This document shows positions 34,641 to 43,759 of a stretch of 64,000 nucleotides of DNA, one piece after another (the stretch's first letter is position 1; every line of letters starts with the position of its first letter). The notes under the pieces are model-generated. The model was given only the letters and a program-made list of their open reading frames with translations, was not told where the DNA came from and made no database searches. The DNA lies in the NCBI RefSeq assembly GCF_000425905.1, contig NZ_KE384473.1, positions 45,209 through 109,208 of the forward strand. The letters are read 5' to 3'. The translations under genes were made by a program, and so were the position numbers. The stretch comes from Lactobacillus psittaci DSM 15354 (lineage in GTDB: Bacteria; Bacillota; Bacilli; Lactobacillales; Lactobacillaceae).

Positions 34641-36837
34641 TATTAGAACTGGTTGCAGAACTTTGAGAACTTACACTAGTTGCATCACTACCAGTTTTTT
34701 CACCGGCAATACTTGCAGGAACTGTTGTAATTTCTTCAGTTCGATTCTTTAATTCAGGAGCATCTGTACTATACATATTAGTAGTTGTGCCTTTATGTTG
34801 TGAGTACATAGAAGTTGAAGCTTTTCCTAACTGTTGACGGAGTTCGATCATTTGCTTGAATTGTGTTAGATAGTTGAATTGCGATGGATCATCAGGGATG
34901 AATCCTTTAGGTGTATATAATCTCAAAAGGTTCCGATTATTTAAAATATCTGAATAATGTAAGCTTTGACTTGCATAGCTAGTTAGATGCTTGAACAATT
35001 TCTTTTGATTAGCACTAAAGTGTTTGATTAATTTGCCAGTTTTATTGTTATAAACATTACCTACACTGGCTTTACCATTAATAATTACGTAGTCAGGAGT
35101 AACAATAGTTCCATTTCTGAAAACGACGACTTGACGATGATACTTACTTAAGATGTCGGTCCCAAATTGAATATAATTTTTAGTTTTAATTCCTAGTAAG
35201 TGTAAAAGTGTTGGTAAAACATCAATTTCACCGGCATAGGTCTTTTTTATTCCACCTTTAATACCAGGCATATGAATCATGAAAGGAACTCTTTGAAGCT
35301 GGGTATTATCATAGCTTGACCATGAAGCACTATTCATATTTAGCAAAGGAGCTAAAGTGTTATTTTCTGAATTTGAAATACCGTAGTGATCACCATAAAT
35401 TACGACCATAGTGTTATTATAGAGGCCTGATTTTTTTAGGTAGTCGAAGAATTCTTTGACTGCCTGATCAAGATAGTGGGCTGTTTCAAAGTAATTATTA
35501 ATTGTTTGATCACTAGTGTCACTGGTCTTAAAGTCAGGGTCTTTATCTTCATCGTCAAGTTGGAAAGGAATATGGTTTGTGACCGTAATGTACTTGACAT
35601 AGAATGGTTGTTGCATTTGCTCTAGATACTTGATACTTTCTGCAAATAAGAGCTTATCCTTAACGCCATAACCATCAAGGTCTTGCTTTTCATTTGAAAA
35701 GTAATTCTTATCAAAGAAATAGTTGTAGCCCAAATTCTTATATACATCATTTCGATTCCAAAAACTACCAACATTGCCGTGGAAAACAGCTGAGGTATAA
35801 CCAGACTGGCGTAAAATCTGAGGAGCAGCTTGGAAAGTATTATTAGAACCTAAACTTGTAAAGAGCGAACCATCACTAATTCCAAAAGTTCCAGTTTCTA
35901 ACATATTTTCTGCATCACTTGTTCGACCTAATCCTACTTGGTGGAAGAAATTACTATAGGAAAGGGTGTTTTTATTACGGTAAAGTGAATTTAAGAATGG
36001 TGTGACTTCTTTACCATTGACCTTAAGGTTAATCAAAAATTGCTGGAAACTTTCAAGGTGAATAATAATAACATTTTTATTTTTAGCTAAACCAAAATAG
36101 CTTTTATTTGGCTTAGCATAGTTCTTTTGAGTGAAATCAATGATTTGATTTAATTCATCAGCATTAGCCGTTTTAGAAACATCACTTGTTTGGAAACTCT
36201 TGATGGTATCATAAGTGGTAAATGAACTAAGACCGAGATATTTAACAACGTAAACGCGGTCAAAGGTGTTACGTAAAAGTCGCGGACGACTAGTTTCTGA
36301 CAAAAATAAGTTAGTCCCAATGATTAAGCAAGCCAAACTAGTAACCGCAAAGTTAGCTGAAAAGCGATATTTTCTTTGATCAATTTTGATAATTTTAAAA
36401 ATTAAAAGTGCAATAATTACAACTAAATCAATAAAAATCAAAATATCGTCAGGATGTAATAATGAAACTGCGCTTTTACCCAGACCTTGAGAGACTTTAC
36501 TGGTGTTGGCAATCGTTTTTATGGTTAAAAAGTCGCTAAATTGGCGATAATAAACAATATTGGCAAATAAGAGCGCAGTATTGATAAAATCCATAATTAA
36601 CATGCCAATATATGATAAAAGGGGCTTTTTGATGTAAAGGGCTAAACTTAACAAAAGTAGCATACTTCCGATGGGACTGGTCCACATAATAAAATGCTGG
36701 TAGGGGTCTGATAGGCCCAAGTTAAAGTCGATATAACCAGCATAAATATATTTTAAAGTAAAAAGTAGCGTTAAGAGGGTTAAAAACCCTGTTCTGGTAT
36801 TCAAGCAAGCCCAGTTAAACTTCTTTTTCTTTTTCAC
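34636..36837 (-). CDS. ltaS: LTA synthase family phosphoglycerol transferase
   Basis: It polymerises glycerol-phosphate from phosphatidylglycerol onto the lipoteichoic acid glycolipid anchor at the outer membrane face. The 733-residue protein has five N-terminal helices (to about 180) and an extracellular sulfatase-fold domain. The catalytic threonine is T306 in GLGRTSDAE, the metal ligand E262 is in IIIHLESF, and the late ligands are in YGDHYG. The C-terminus (last 45 residues) is a Ser/Thr-rich tail. Paralogues exist in many lactobacilli, so this may be LtaS or an LtaP-like primase. Confidence 0.93.
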   Translation of the reverse strand: MKKKKKFNWACLNTRTGFLTLLTLLFTLKYIYAGYIDFNLGLSDPYQHFIMWTSPIGSMLLLLSLALYIKKPLLSYIGMLIMDFINTALLFANIVYYRQFSDFLTIKTIANTSKVSQGLGKSAVSLLHPDDILIFIDLVVIIALLIFKIIKIDQRKYRFSANFAVTSLACLIIGTNLFLSETSRPRLLRNTFDRVYVVKYLGLSSFTTYDTIKSFQTSDVSKTANADELNQIIDFTQKNYAKPNKSYFGLAKNKNVIIIHLESFQQFLINLKVNGKEVTPFLNSLYRNKNTLSYSNFFHQVGLGRTSDAENMLETGTFGISDGSLFTSLGSNNTFQAAPQILRQSGYTSAVFHGNVGSFWNRNDVYKNLGYNYFFDKNYFSNEKQDLDGYGVKDKLLFAESIKYLEQMQQPFYVKYITVTNHIPFQLDDEDKDPDFKTSDTSDQTINNYFETAHYLDQAVKEFFDYLKKSGLYNNTMVVIYGDHYGISNSENNTLAPLLNMNSASWSSYDNTQLQRVPFMIHMPGIKGGIKKTYAGEIDVLPTLLHLLGIKTKNYIQFGTDILSKYHRQVVVFRNGTIVTPDYVIINGKASVGNVYNNKTGKLIKHFSANQKKLFKHLTSYASQSLHYSDILNNRNLLRLYTPKGFIPDDPSQFNYLTQFKQMIELRQQLGKASTSMYSQHKGTTTNMYSTDAPELKNRTEEITTVPASIAGEKTGSDATSVSSQSSATSSNK

Positions 36838-36974
36838 AATTCATTCTCCTTAATATGCTTATTTTAATTGTTTAATTTGACTTAGACAATCTTTTCGGTA
36901 GAGTTTCAACTTTCTTAACATTTTTTCTATCTTTTTCCATGTATAATGAAAAAAGATTATGAAAGGACTGTACT

Positions 36975-37595
36975 ATGATTTTTCTAAGCCCATTTTATGA
37001 TTTTTTAGCTCGACGTTTTGCTTTACAACTTAACCATTTTGCCTTAGTAAAACTAGTAATGATTAGTTTAGATAAGACTATTTTTTATACTTTACTTTTT
37101 GGTGTTGTTAGACTTGTTTGGCTCTTTTTAATAAAAAGACGTAGAAGTCATCTATCTGAAGCTGGGGTTTGGATTTTTGTTAGTTATCTTATTTTTATTT
37201 TAGCTGTTACGACCTTTAGAGAAAGTTACTTTCCTTGGCAGTTATCATTTAATTGGAATCGACCACTCAGTGATATTAACTTGATATTTCTTAAAGAAAC
37301 TTGGAAGTTAACCCAAGGGACGACCTTGTTTGACTTTATTTATAATTCATTTGGTAACATTTTGTGTTTTGTTCCATTTGGACTTCTTTTCCCAAATTTG
37401 ATTAGAAAGAAAAATTGCTTCTTGCGCACAGTTTTTTCTGGGATGCTATTGTCGCTTTTTATTGAGACAATGCAGTTTGGTTTAAATACTGGGGTAAGTG
37501 ATATCGATGATGTCTTCTTTAATACTAGCGGAGCAATAATAGGTTATTTGATTTATCTGTTTTGTAAAAAAATTATATATTCAAAAAGCTTGTAG
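36975..37595 (+). CDS. VanZ-family membrane protein
   Basis: This 206-residue protein has four to five helices and the VanZ-like core: YNSFGNILCFVPFGLLFP, then FSGMLLSLFIETMQFGLNTGVSDIDDVFFNTSGAIIGY. VanZ proteins are associated with low-level teicoplanin resistance in enterococci, but most members have no proven function. It has AAGGACTG before the ATG and precedes pgi. No van cluster is present. Confidence 0.85.
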   Translation: MIFLSPFYDFLARRFALQLNHFALVKLVMISLDKTIFYTLLFGVVRLVWLFLIKRRRSHLSEAGVWIFVSYLIFILAVTTFRESYFPWQLSFNWNRPLSDINLIFLKETWKLTQGTTLFDFIYNSFGNILCFVPFGLLFPNLIRKKNCFLRTVFSGMLLSLFIETMQFGLNTGVSDIDDVFFNTSGAIIGYLIYLFCKKIIYSKSL

Positions 37596-37600
37596 TAGTT

Positions 37601-37629
37601 TTCACAAACTAAGATTGTTAAAATAGAAA
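37601..37629 (+). promoter_or_regulatory. Candidate promoter of pgi
   Basis: TTCACA (37601-37606) and TAGAAA (37624-37629) are separated by 17 bases; the match is moderate. Confidence 0.4.
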
Positions 37630-37665
37630 TGTTAGTAAAATTTTATAAAAAGGAAGTTACAAGAT

Positions 37666-39003
37666 ATGAGTTTAGTTCATTTTGATTCAAGTAAATTAGC
37701 TCCTTTTGTTCACGACAATGAATTAAAAGAAATGCAAGCTATGGTTAACGCCGCAGATTCAGAACTTCGTCAAGGTACAGGTGCTGGTAGCGACTTTAGA
37801 GGTTGGTTAGATTTACCAGTTAACTATGATAAGGACGAATTTGCCCGTATTAAAAAGGCTGCTAAGAAGATTCAATCTGATTCAGAAGTTTTAATCGGAA
37901 TTGGTATCGGTGGTTCATACCTTGGTGCCCAAGCTGCAATTGAATTTTTGAACAGTGCATTTTACGGCAAAGAAGATAATGGCTACCCAACTGTAGTTTT
38001 CTGTGGTAATTCAATTTCAGGTTCATACCTTGCTGATTTAATTAACTGGTTAGGTGACAAGGACTTTAGTATTAATGTTATTTCTAAGTCTGGTACTACT
38101 ACTGAACCTTCAATCGCATTCAGAATTTTGAAGGCTAAGTTAATTGAAAAGTATGGTAAAGAAGAAGCCAACAAGCGTATCTACGCAACTACTGACCGTG
38201 CTAAGGGTGCTCTTAAGACTGAAGCAGATGCTGAAGGTTACGAAGAATTTGTTGTGCCAGATGACTTAGGTGGTCGTTTCAGCGTTTTAAGTGCTGTTGG
38301 TTTATTACCAATTGCTGTTGCTGGTGGCGACATCGACAAGTTAATGGAAGGTGCTGCTAAGGCTCGTGAAGATTACACTGATACAGATGTAACTAAGGAT
38401 TCACCATACCAATACGCTGCACTTCGTAACATTTTATACAGAAAAGGTTACACTACTGAATTACTTGAAAACTATGAACCAACTTTGAGAATGTTTGGTG
38501 AATGGTGGAAGCAATTAATGGGTGAATCAGAAGGTAAGGACCAAAAGGGTATTTACCCATCAAGTGCTAACTTCTCAACTGACTTACACTCACTTGGCCA
38601 ATACATCCAAGAAGGTCGTCGTAACTTAATGGAAACTGTTGTTAGAGTTGAAAACCCACGCTTTGACGTAGAAATCCCTAGTGACAGTGAAAACCTTGAC
38701 CAACTTAACTTCTTAGCTGGTAAGACCATGAATTACGTAAATGACCGTGCTTACGAAGGTGTTGTTTTAGCTCACACTGATGGTGGCGTACCAGTAATGA
38801 CTGTTAATATTCCAGATCAAAAGGAATTAACTTTAGGTTACCTTATCTACTTCTTCGAATTAGCTGTAGGTATTTCAGGTTACTTAAATGGTATTAATCC
38901 ATTCAACCAACCAGGTGTTGAAGCATACAAGCGTAACATGTTTGGCCTTTTGAACAAGCCTGGTTACGAAGATTTGCACGACGACTTAACTAAGCGTCTT
39001 TAA
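37666..39003 (+). CDS. pgi: Glucose-6-phosphate isomerase
   Basis: This glycolytic enzyme interconverts glucose-6-P and fructose-6-P. The 445-residue length is that of the short Gram-positive form. Signatures include [41 protein letters not shown] and [24 protein letters not shown] precedes the ATG. It ends at a terminator, so it is probably transcribed alone. Its codon use is strongly biased, as expected of a highly expressed gene. Confidence 0.97.
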   Translation: MSLVHFDSSKLAPFVHDNELKEMQAMVNAADSELRQGTGAGSDFRGWLDLPVNYDKDEFARIKKAAKKIQSDSEVLIGIGIGGSYLGAQAAIEFLNSAFYGKEDNGYPTVVFCGNSISGSYLADLINWLGDKDFSINVISKSGTTTEPSIAFRILKAKLIEKYGKEEANKRIYATTDRAKGALKTEADAEGYEEFVVPDDLGGRFSVLSAVGLLPIAVAGGDIDKLMEGAAKAREDYTDTDVTKDSPYQYAALRNILYRKGYTTELLENYEPTLRMFGEWWKQLMGESEGKDQKGIYPSSANFSTDLHSLGQYIQEGRRNLMETVVRVENPRFDVEIPSDSENLDQLNFLAGKTMNYVNDRAYEGVVLAHTDGGVPVMTVNIPDQKELTLGYLIYFFELAVGISGYLNGINPFNQPGVEAYKRNMFGLLNKPGYEDLHDDLTKRL

Positions 39004-39049
39004 TTTGTTAGAATAACTTTAATCTGAGTCGGTAATTTTATATTACTTT

Positions 39050-39079
39050 GAGTAGGAGCTATGCTTCTACTCTTTTTTA
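39050..39079 (+). terminator. Terminator of pgi
   Basis: GAGTAG-GAGC pairs with GCT-CTACTC and is followed by TTTTTT. Confidence 0.87.
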
Positions 39080-39097
39080 TTGGAAAAGGGGTATTTT

Positions 39098-40474
39098 GTG
39101 AACACACAGAGAAAAAATATGACTGCAATTTTGATGGTGGCCGTCTTAGCCTTTTTGGGAATATTAACGGAAACAAGTTTAAATGTAACTTTTCCGGAAA
39201 TGATGAAAGACTTTAAAGTTAGTCTTGATACAATTCAATGGACAACAACTGGTTATTTATTAGCAATTGCTATTTTAATGATTTCATCTTCGTATTTAAA
39301 TAAACGTTTTACAGCGAAAGCTATTTTCTTATTTGCAAGTGGTAGCTTCTTAATTGGTTCTTTATTGTGTTTATTTAGTAGTAATTTTGAAATTATGCTT
39401 TTAGGGCGGATTATTTCAAGCTGTGGTGCGGGCTTGGCGACACCTTTAATGTTTAATTTGGTAACAGAATTAATGCCACGAGAAAAGATTGGCTTTTATA
39501 TGGGCTTAGCGGGCTTGGTTTTAGCAATGGCACCAAGTTTAGGGCCAAGCTTTGGCGGAATAATTGCATATTATTTTAGTTGGCGAGTAATTTTTTCGAT
39601 TTCAAGCGTTTTAGCAATTATTGTAATTTTAATTGGCTTGCGAGTTGTAGGAAAATATCATGAAGTTAGTCATCCTAGTTTTGATTGGGTGCGTTACATT
39701 ATAATTAGCTTGTTTATGGTTGATTTTACACTTATGATTAATCATTTAAGTAGTGGATTTGATCTTCAATTTTTCCTATATTTAATTTTTGCTATTTTAA
39801 GTATGGGACTATTTATTCATTTATCTAAAAACAGTCAAAAGACTTTGATAAACCTAGCAATTTTTAAAGATGCGGCCTTTGTATATGCAATGTTGGCCTT
39901 TTTCTTAATTCAATTCATCAATATTGGAGTTAGCTTTGTCTTGCCTAATTATGTTCAAATTGTAAATGGAGCTTCAACTTTAGCTGGGGGATTAATGTTA
40001 TTACCTGGTAGCGTGATTTTTTCCTTAATGACGCCTTATTTTGGCCATTTATACGATGAAAAGGGTGCAAAATTGCCACTTTATTTAGGTGGAAGTTTAC
40101 TGCTTATGGCAGTTGTTTTACTTGCAATATTTGGAATGGTGCTGAATCCATGGATAATTTGCTTAATTTACGGCATAATGGCTTGTGGAATGAGAATGGC
40201 ATTTAATAACACTTTGACAGTTGGAATTGAATCTAGCCCCAAAAACCTACATGCAGATGCTACTGCAATCATGCAAACTGGACAACAATTTGCTGGATCA
40301 ATTGGAACTAGCGTCTTAGCTTTAATTATTTCTGCTTCACAAAGTATGGGTCACGGAAGTAAAGCAGCCCTAATGGCACAGGGATGTGAAGCTGCCTTTA
40401 TCTTTGTGATTTTGGTAGCAGTTGCTGTGATGATTTGTTATTGGAAATTATTTGCCAAACTGGATAAAAACTAA
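39098..40474 (+). CDS. MFS multidrug-type exporter, DHA2 (14-helix) family
   Basis: This 458-residue membrane protein begins with a short basic tail and has about 14 helices. Motifs of the EmrB/QacA group are visible: TSLNVTFPEMMKDFKVSLDTIQWTTTGYLL and the motif C region SLGPSFGGIIAYYFSWRVIFSIS. The GTG at 39098 is preferred, with AAAGGGG upstream, over a TTG 18 bases before. The substrate is unknown. No regulator gene is beside it. Confidence 0.88.
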   Translation: MNTQRKNMTAILMVAVLAFLGILTETSLNVTFPEMMKDFKVSLDTIQWTTTGYLLAIAILMISSSYLNKRFTAKAIFLFASGSFLIGSLLCLFSSNFEIMLLGRIISSCGAGLATPLMFNLVTELMPREKIGFYMGLAGLVLAMAPSLGPSFGGIIAYYFSWRVIFSISSVLAIIVILIGLRVVGKYHEVSHPSFDWVRYIIISLFMVDFTLMINHLSSGFDLQFFLYLIFAILSMGLFIHLSKNSQKTLINLAIFKDAAFVYAMLAFFLIQFINIGVSFVLPNYVQIVNGASTLAGGLMLLPGSVIFSLMTPYFGHLYDEKGAKLPLYLGGSLLLMAVVLLAIFGMVLNPWIICLIYGIMACGMRMAFNNTLTVGIESSPKNLHADATAIMQTGQQFAGSIGTSVLALIISASQSMGHGSKAALMAQGCEAAFIFVILVAVAVMICYWKLFAKLDKN

Positions 40475-40486
40475 TAATTAAAAAAC

Positions 40487-40501
40487 ATGAAATCGCTTTC
40501 T
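40487..40501 (+). promoter_or_regulatory. cre site before the Met-rich small protein
   Basis: ATGAAATCGCTTTCT matches the cre consensus WTGNAANCGNWNNCW at every fixed place. A TATAAT (40520-40525) lies 18 bases downstream, so the site sits over the -35 region and should give CcpA repression. Confidence 0.7.
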
Positions 40502-40559
40502 TTATTGAAAACTTAAAGATATAATTTACTTAAAGAGTTCAAGAGAGGAAGTATTACTC

Positions 40560-40799
40560 ATGGAAAATAAAATGACTCACAGCGTAAGCATTATTAATAC
40601 TAGACTATTATGGAAACTTGTTTGGGTAATAGTTTATGGCATAACACTTTTTTATACTTATCTTTCATTTACTGATATGGCTCATATGATGAAGTGGATG
40701 ATGTACGCTATGGCCTGGATGGCAGGCGGAATGTTTGCTGAAGCAGTTGTGGGTCTGGTATATCATTGCTGCGGGAAAGACAGTAATAATTGTCATTAA
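40560..40799 (+). CDS. Small Met-rich membrane protein of unknown function
   Basis: This 79-residue protein has two predicted helices. The loop and second helix are very rich in methionine (MAHMMKWMMYAMAWMAGGMF), and the C-terminus carries HCCGKDSNNCH. Such Met, Cys and His clustering may point to metal handling or redox chemistry, but no family is recognised. GAGGAAG lies before the ATG. It is transcribed alone, with a cre site upstream and a strong terminator downstream. Confidence 0.7.
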   Translation: MENKMTHSVSIINTRLLWKLVWVIVYGITLFYTYLSFTDMAHMMKWMMYAMAWMAGGMFAEAVVGLVYHCCGKDSNNCH

Positions 40800-40816
40800 A
40801 AATAAAGAGATAATTT

Positions 40817-40853
40817 AAAAGGGTAACCCTAGAATCTGGGTTACCCTTTTGTG
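40817..40853 (+). terminator. Terminator of the Met-rich small gene
   Basis: AAAAGGGTAACCC pairs with GGGTTACCCTTTT around an eight-base loop. Confidence 0.85.
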
Positions 40854-40879
40854 ATGACTGGGAAATTAATATAAAAACA

Positions 40880-40911
40880 AAAGACAGAAGCTAAAAGCTT
40901 CTGTCTTTGTT
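40880..40911 (-). terminator. Terminator of the tRNA-Glu/tRNA-Gln operon
   Basis: AAAGACAGAAGC pairs with GCTTCTGTCTTT. On the minus strand it runs into TTTTGTTTTTAT. Confidence 0.8.
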
Positions 40912-40985
40912 GCGCATTTGTTGCACAAAGTGCTGCCCTTATCTCATGTCAGCTTCTCACAAGACTGACACAACAGCACTAGTGA
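40912..40985 (-). other. Structured 3' tail downstream of tRNA-Gln
   Basis: Between the tRNA end and the terminator lies a nested inverted repeat: AGTGCTG (40929-40935) with CAGCACT (40974-40980), and inside it TGTCAG (40947-40952) with CTGACA (40965-40970). It does not fold as a tRNA and has no open frame of note. Confidence 0.55.
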
Positions 40986-41058
40986 TTGGGATATTCGGGC
41001 TCGAACCGAAACATTATGGAACCAGAATCCACTGCCTTACCAATTTGGCTATATCCCA
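40986..41058 (-). tRNA. tRNA-Gln (CUG)
   Basis: This 73-nt minus-strand cloverleaf has acceptor TGGGATA with TATCCCA, D arm GCCAAATTGGTAAGGC, anticodon stem GTGGA/TCCAT with loop TTCTGGT giving CUG, and T loop TTCGAGC. U1-A72 is typical for tRNA-Gln. A CUG anticodon is a second isoacceptor in addition to the UUG form every genome needs. Confidence 0.88.
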
Positions 41059-41063
41059 GTTAA

Positions 41064-41135
41064 TCGCCCGTACGAGAATCGAACTCGCAACTCCGCCTTG
41101 AGAGGGCGACGTCTTAACCATTTGACCAACGGGCA
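41064..41135 (-). tRNA. tRNA-Glu (CUC)
   Basis: This 72-nt minus-strand cloverleaf has the tRNA-Glu D arm (GTCAAATGGTTAAGAC), anticodon stem TCGCC/GGCGG with loop CTCTCAA giving CUC, and T arm GCGAG-TTCGATT-CTCGT. The acceptor is TGCCCGT with ACGGGCG, so position 1-72 is U-G instead of the usual G-C. It lies 5 bases before tRNA-Gln in the same transcript. Confidence 0.82.
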
Positions 41136-41147
41136 AAGTACAGGTTT

Positions 41148-41176
41148 ATTATCCTCATAATTTGCAAGGCTGTCAA
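41148..41176 (-). promoter_or_regulatory. Promoter of the tRNA-Glu/tRNA-Gln operon
   Basis: On the minus strand, TTGACA (41171-41176) and GATAAT (41148-41153) are 17 bases apart. Confidence 0.8.
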
Positions 41177-41221
41177 GATGTTTTATACTTAAAAAGAGAT
41201 TGAATTTGTTAGGTGAGGTCA

Positions 41222-42223
41222 ATGATAGATTTTTTTAAAACTCAGCATCTAATTGAAAATATGGTAACTGAAAGGATTGTTCCGGGAGTAAACTATGCTT
41301 TTTTAAAAAATGGGCAAGTTTTTCGTTCGACAATTGGTTTTAGTGAAATATATCCTGAAACTCAGCAATTAAGCCCAAGTGCCCTTTATGATTTAGCTAG
41401 TTTAACTAAGGTTATTGGTACAACAAATGTACTGTTAAAGCTGTATCAAAAGGGAGAACTTAATTTTAGTGAACCCTTGCATGACTTTTTACCAGAATTT
41501 AAAGACGAACGGGTACGCTTATTTCATTTATTGACACACACTAGTGGAATCAGAGGCTGGATTGAGAATCGGGACCAGCTAGGGCCAGAAGAGCTACTTG
41601 ATGCAATTCTTCACCTGCCAGTTACAGATGAATTTGAAACTAAGATGCGTTATGCTGATACCAATTTTATTTTATTAGGACTTGTCATTGAAAAGATCTA
41701 TGGCCAACCTGTTCAAGATGTAATTATGAATGAAGTAGTTAAGCCAGCTGGTTTAAAAAATACGACCTTTGCCCCGCAAGTAGCTGATTGTGTTCCAACA
41801 GCAGTAGTTAATGGACAACTGCTGCAAGGGATTGTTCATGATCCCAAAGCTAGAGTTTTAGGTGCAAGATGTGGATCAGCCGGTTTATTTTCAAATTTAG
41901 ATGATTTGATCAATTTAGTTCAAGGCTATTTAGGTCAAAATGATTGCTTACCATTTAGTCAGGATTTGACAGCTGATTTATTTGCTATTAAAACTAATCG
42001 CAATGTTCATGCCAGATCTTGGGGTTGGGATTTAGTTTTTGGCGATTTAAAACAAGCTGTTTTGTATCATACTGGTTTTACTGGAACTTTTATCGTCATT
42101 GATCGTTTTAGACAGAGTGCCATGATTGTTTTAACTAATCGAATTCACCCAACTGGACATAATCAAATCTTTTTGACGATGAGGCAAAGAATAGTCGATA
42201 GCTTTTTAGCAGAAAATAAATAA
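41222..42223 (+). CDS. Serine hydrolase, class C beta-lactamase / PBP-like family
   Basis: This 333-residue protein has the S-x-x-K motif SLTK (in ALYDLASLTKVIGTT), the Tyr motif YADTNF, and a late HTG motif in LYHTGFTG. There is no signal peptide or lipobox, so it is probably cytoplasmic and acts as an esterase or on a small ester/amide; true beta-lactamase activity is unlikely. The ATG at 41222 is preferred because GTGAGG, the ribosome-binding site, is itself the beginning of a longer frame at 41213. It is transcribed alone. Confidence 0.87.
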   Translation: MIDFFKTQHLIENMVTERIVPGVNYAFLKNGQVFRSTIGFSEIYPETQQLSPSALYDLASLTKVIGTTNVLLKLYQKGELNFSEPLHDFLPEFKDERVRLFHLLTHTSGIRGWIENRDQLGPEELLDAILHLPVTDEFETKMRYADTNFILLGLVIEKIYGQPVQDVIMNEVVKPAGLKNTTFAPQVADCVPTAVVNGQLLQGIVHDPKARVLGARCGSAGLFSNLDDLINLVQGYLGQNDCLPFSQDLTADLFAIKTNRNVHARSWGWDLVFGDLKQAVLYHTGFTGTFIVIDRFRQSAMIVLTNRIHPTGHNQIFLTMRQRIVDSFLAENK

Positions 42224-42252
42224 CGCTAGTTTCAAACTAGCGTTATTTTTGA
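42219..42252. terminator. Bidirectional terminator between the hydrolase and murT
   Basis: AATAACGCTAGTTT pairs with AAACTAGCGTTATT around two bases (CA), followed by TTT. The start of the stem overlaps the hydrolase stop codon. Confidence 0.9.
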
Positions 42253-42262
42253 TGGCTTGATT

Positions 42263-43618
42263 TTAGTTAATCTTATTGCTGATAACCTTTTCATCATATA
42301 GGGTTTTTCTTAAGGCTAACATTGCAGTATAAGTTGCCAAAATATAAACCTTTTTAGTAGGTGCGGTCTTAATGCGAGTTAGTAAAGTATTGTCGTCAGG
42401 AGTTGTTTCCATCGTACCAGGATTAAAACCAGCAACTTCTAAACGAAAGCCCATATCATGGTGACGTTCACCACCAACTAATACTTGCTTGATTTTGTTT
42501 TTATCTAAGCCTTCAAAATCAGCATCCCAAATCCAGCTGGTATCAATGCCATCGGCGTGATGAGCATTAAGTAAAGCAGCTAAAGTATAAGCATCTTTTT
42601 CAGTATTCAATAAATTCAAAACTTCGTTTAAACCAACTGGGTTTTTAACTAAGATTAAGTTGATTTCTTTACCTTGATAGTTAATTAATTCTTGACGACC
42701 AAAAATACGTTTATTTTTAGCAAATGAGGCAGCAATTTCAGCTTCACTAACGCCAAATTCTCTAGCAACGCTAAAGGCTGCTAAAGCATTGTAGATATTG
42801 TAAGTCCCACCAATATTAATTTCAAAGTTAGAATTTTCAATCTTAAAGGCGATTTTACTTGGTGATTGGCTAATAATTTCTTTTAACTTGTATGTTAATT
42901 CTGGTCGCTTATAGCCACAATTTGGACAGAAAAAATCACCTAAGTTAGCATAAGAGATTTGGTGGTAGTGGATGACATGGTTGCATTTAGGACATAAAAC
43001 GCCATCAGTATTGACGCTAGCTTTTGTGTCTTTAGCCTGATTTTCATCTTTAGTTTCAAAACCGAAGAAAACCTTAGGATTAGGTAAATCGACAGATGAA
43101 AAGATACTTGCGTCCCCATTAGCAATAATCTTGGCATTGGGTTCTAACTTAATGCCGTCAACAATCTTTTCGTAAGTTGTGTAAATTTCACCATAACGAT
43201 CCATTTGATCACGGAAAATATTGGTTAAAACATAAGCCTTAGGATGCAATAACTGGGTGACAGCCTTAACGTTAGCTTCATCTACTTCAAGAACGGCGAT
43301 TTTACGGCCAGCATGTTTTTTGTGGTGGCATAAAAATGCTGTGACAATTCCTTGTTGCATGTTTGAGCCTGAAGGATTAGTTAAAATATCACCATATTTT
43401 TCTTTTAAGGCATTAACAATTAAAGCTGTGGTCATGGTTTTACCATTTGTACCTGTAACAACGATGGTTTCATAGTCATTAGCCAAATGTGATAAAATAT
43501 CAGGATCCAGTTTCATGGCGATTTTACCTGGGAAGCTAGTACCACCCTTAAAAATGTTGTGTAATATCCAATATGATGATTTTCCCACTAAACTTGCAAA
43601 AGCAGATTTAAAGTTCAT
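42263..43618 (-). CDS. murT: Lipid II isoglutaminyl synthase subunit MurT (Mur ligase family, DUF1727)
   Basis: MurT works with the glutaminase GatD to amidate the D-Glu of lipid II. The 451-residue protein has the Mur ligase ATP site TGTNGKTMTTALIV (about 56-69), the inserted zinc ribbon CPKCNH ... CPNCGYK (about 210-245) that marks MurT, and a C-terminal DUF1727 domain with LNAHHADGIDTSWIWD. In most Firmicutes gatD is the next gene; here no gatD-like gene lies on either side. AAGGGG lies before the ATG. It is divergent from tdk. Confidence 0.9.
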   Translation of the reverse strand: MNFKSAFASLVGKSSYWILHNIFKGGTSFPGKIAMKLDPDILSHLANDYETIVVTGTNGKTMTTALIVNALKEKYGDILTNPSGSNMQQGIVTAFLCHHKKHAGRKIAVLEVDEANVKAVTQLLHPKAYVLTNIFRDQMDRYGEIYTTYEKIVDGIKLEPNAKIIANGDASIFSSVDLPNPKVFFGFETKDENQAKDTKASVNTDGVLCPKCNHVIHYHQISYANLGDFFCPNCGYKRPELTYKLKEIISQSPSKIAFKIENSNFEINIGGTYNIYNALAAFSVAREFGVSEAEIAASFAKNKRIFGRQELINYQGKEINLILVKNPVGLNEVLNLLNTEKDAYTLAALLNAHHADGIDTSWIWDADFEGLDKNKIKQVLVGGERHHDMGFRLEVAGFNPGTMETTPDDNTLLTRIKTAPTKKVYILATYTAMLALRKTLYDEKVISNKIN

Positions 43619-43759
43619 TTTGTAACCCCTTTTTCAATTCAGAACTAATTTTTACTATATCATATGATAAAGTAGAAAACGATATTTTAAAGCTTTGACT
43701 GCACAAATTTAAAATTTCATCTATACTGTTAAAGGAAGTTTTACAAAGGGGTATAAAAG

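Noticed and set aside
40907-41101. 64-residue open frame on the plus strand
   Set aside because: It lies antisense to the tRNA-Gln and tRNA-Glu genes and their tail; it is not coding.
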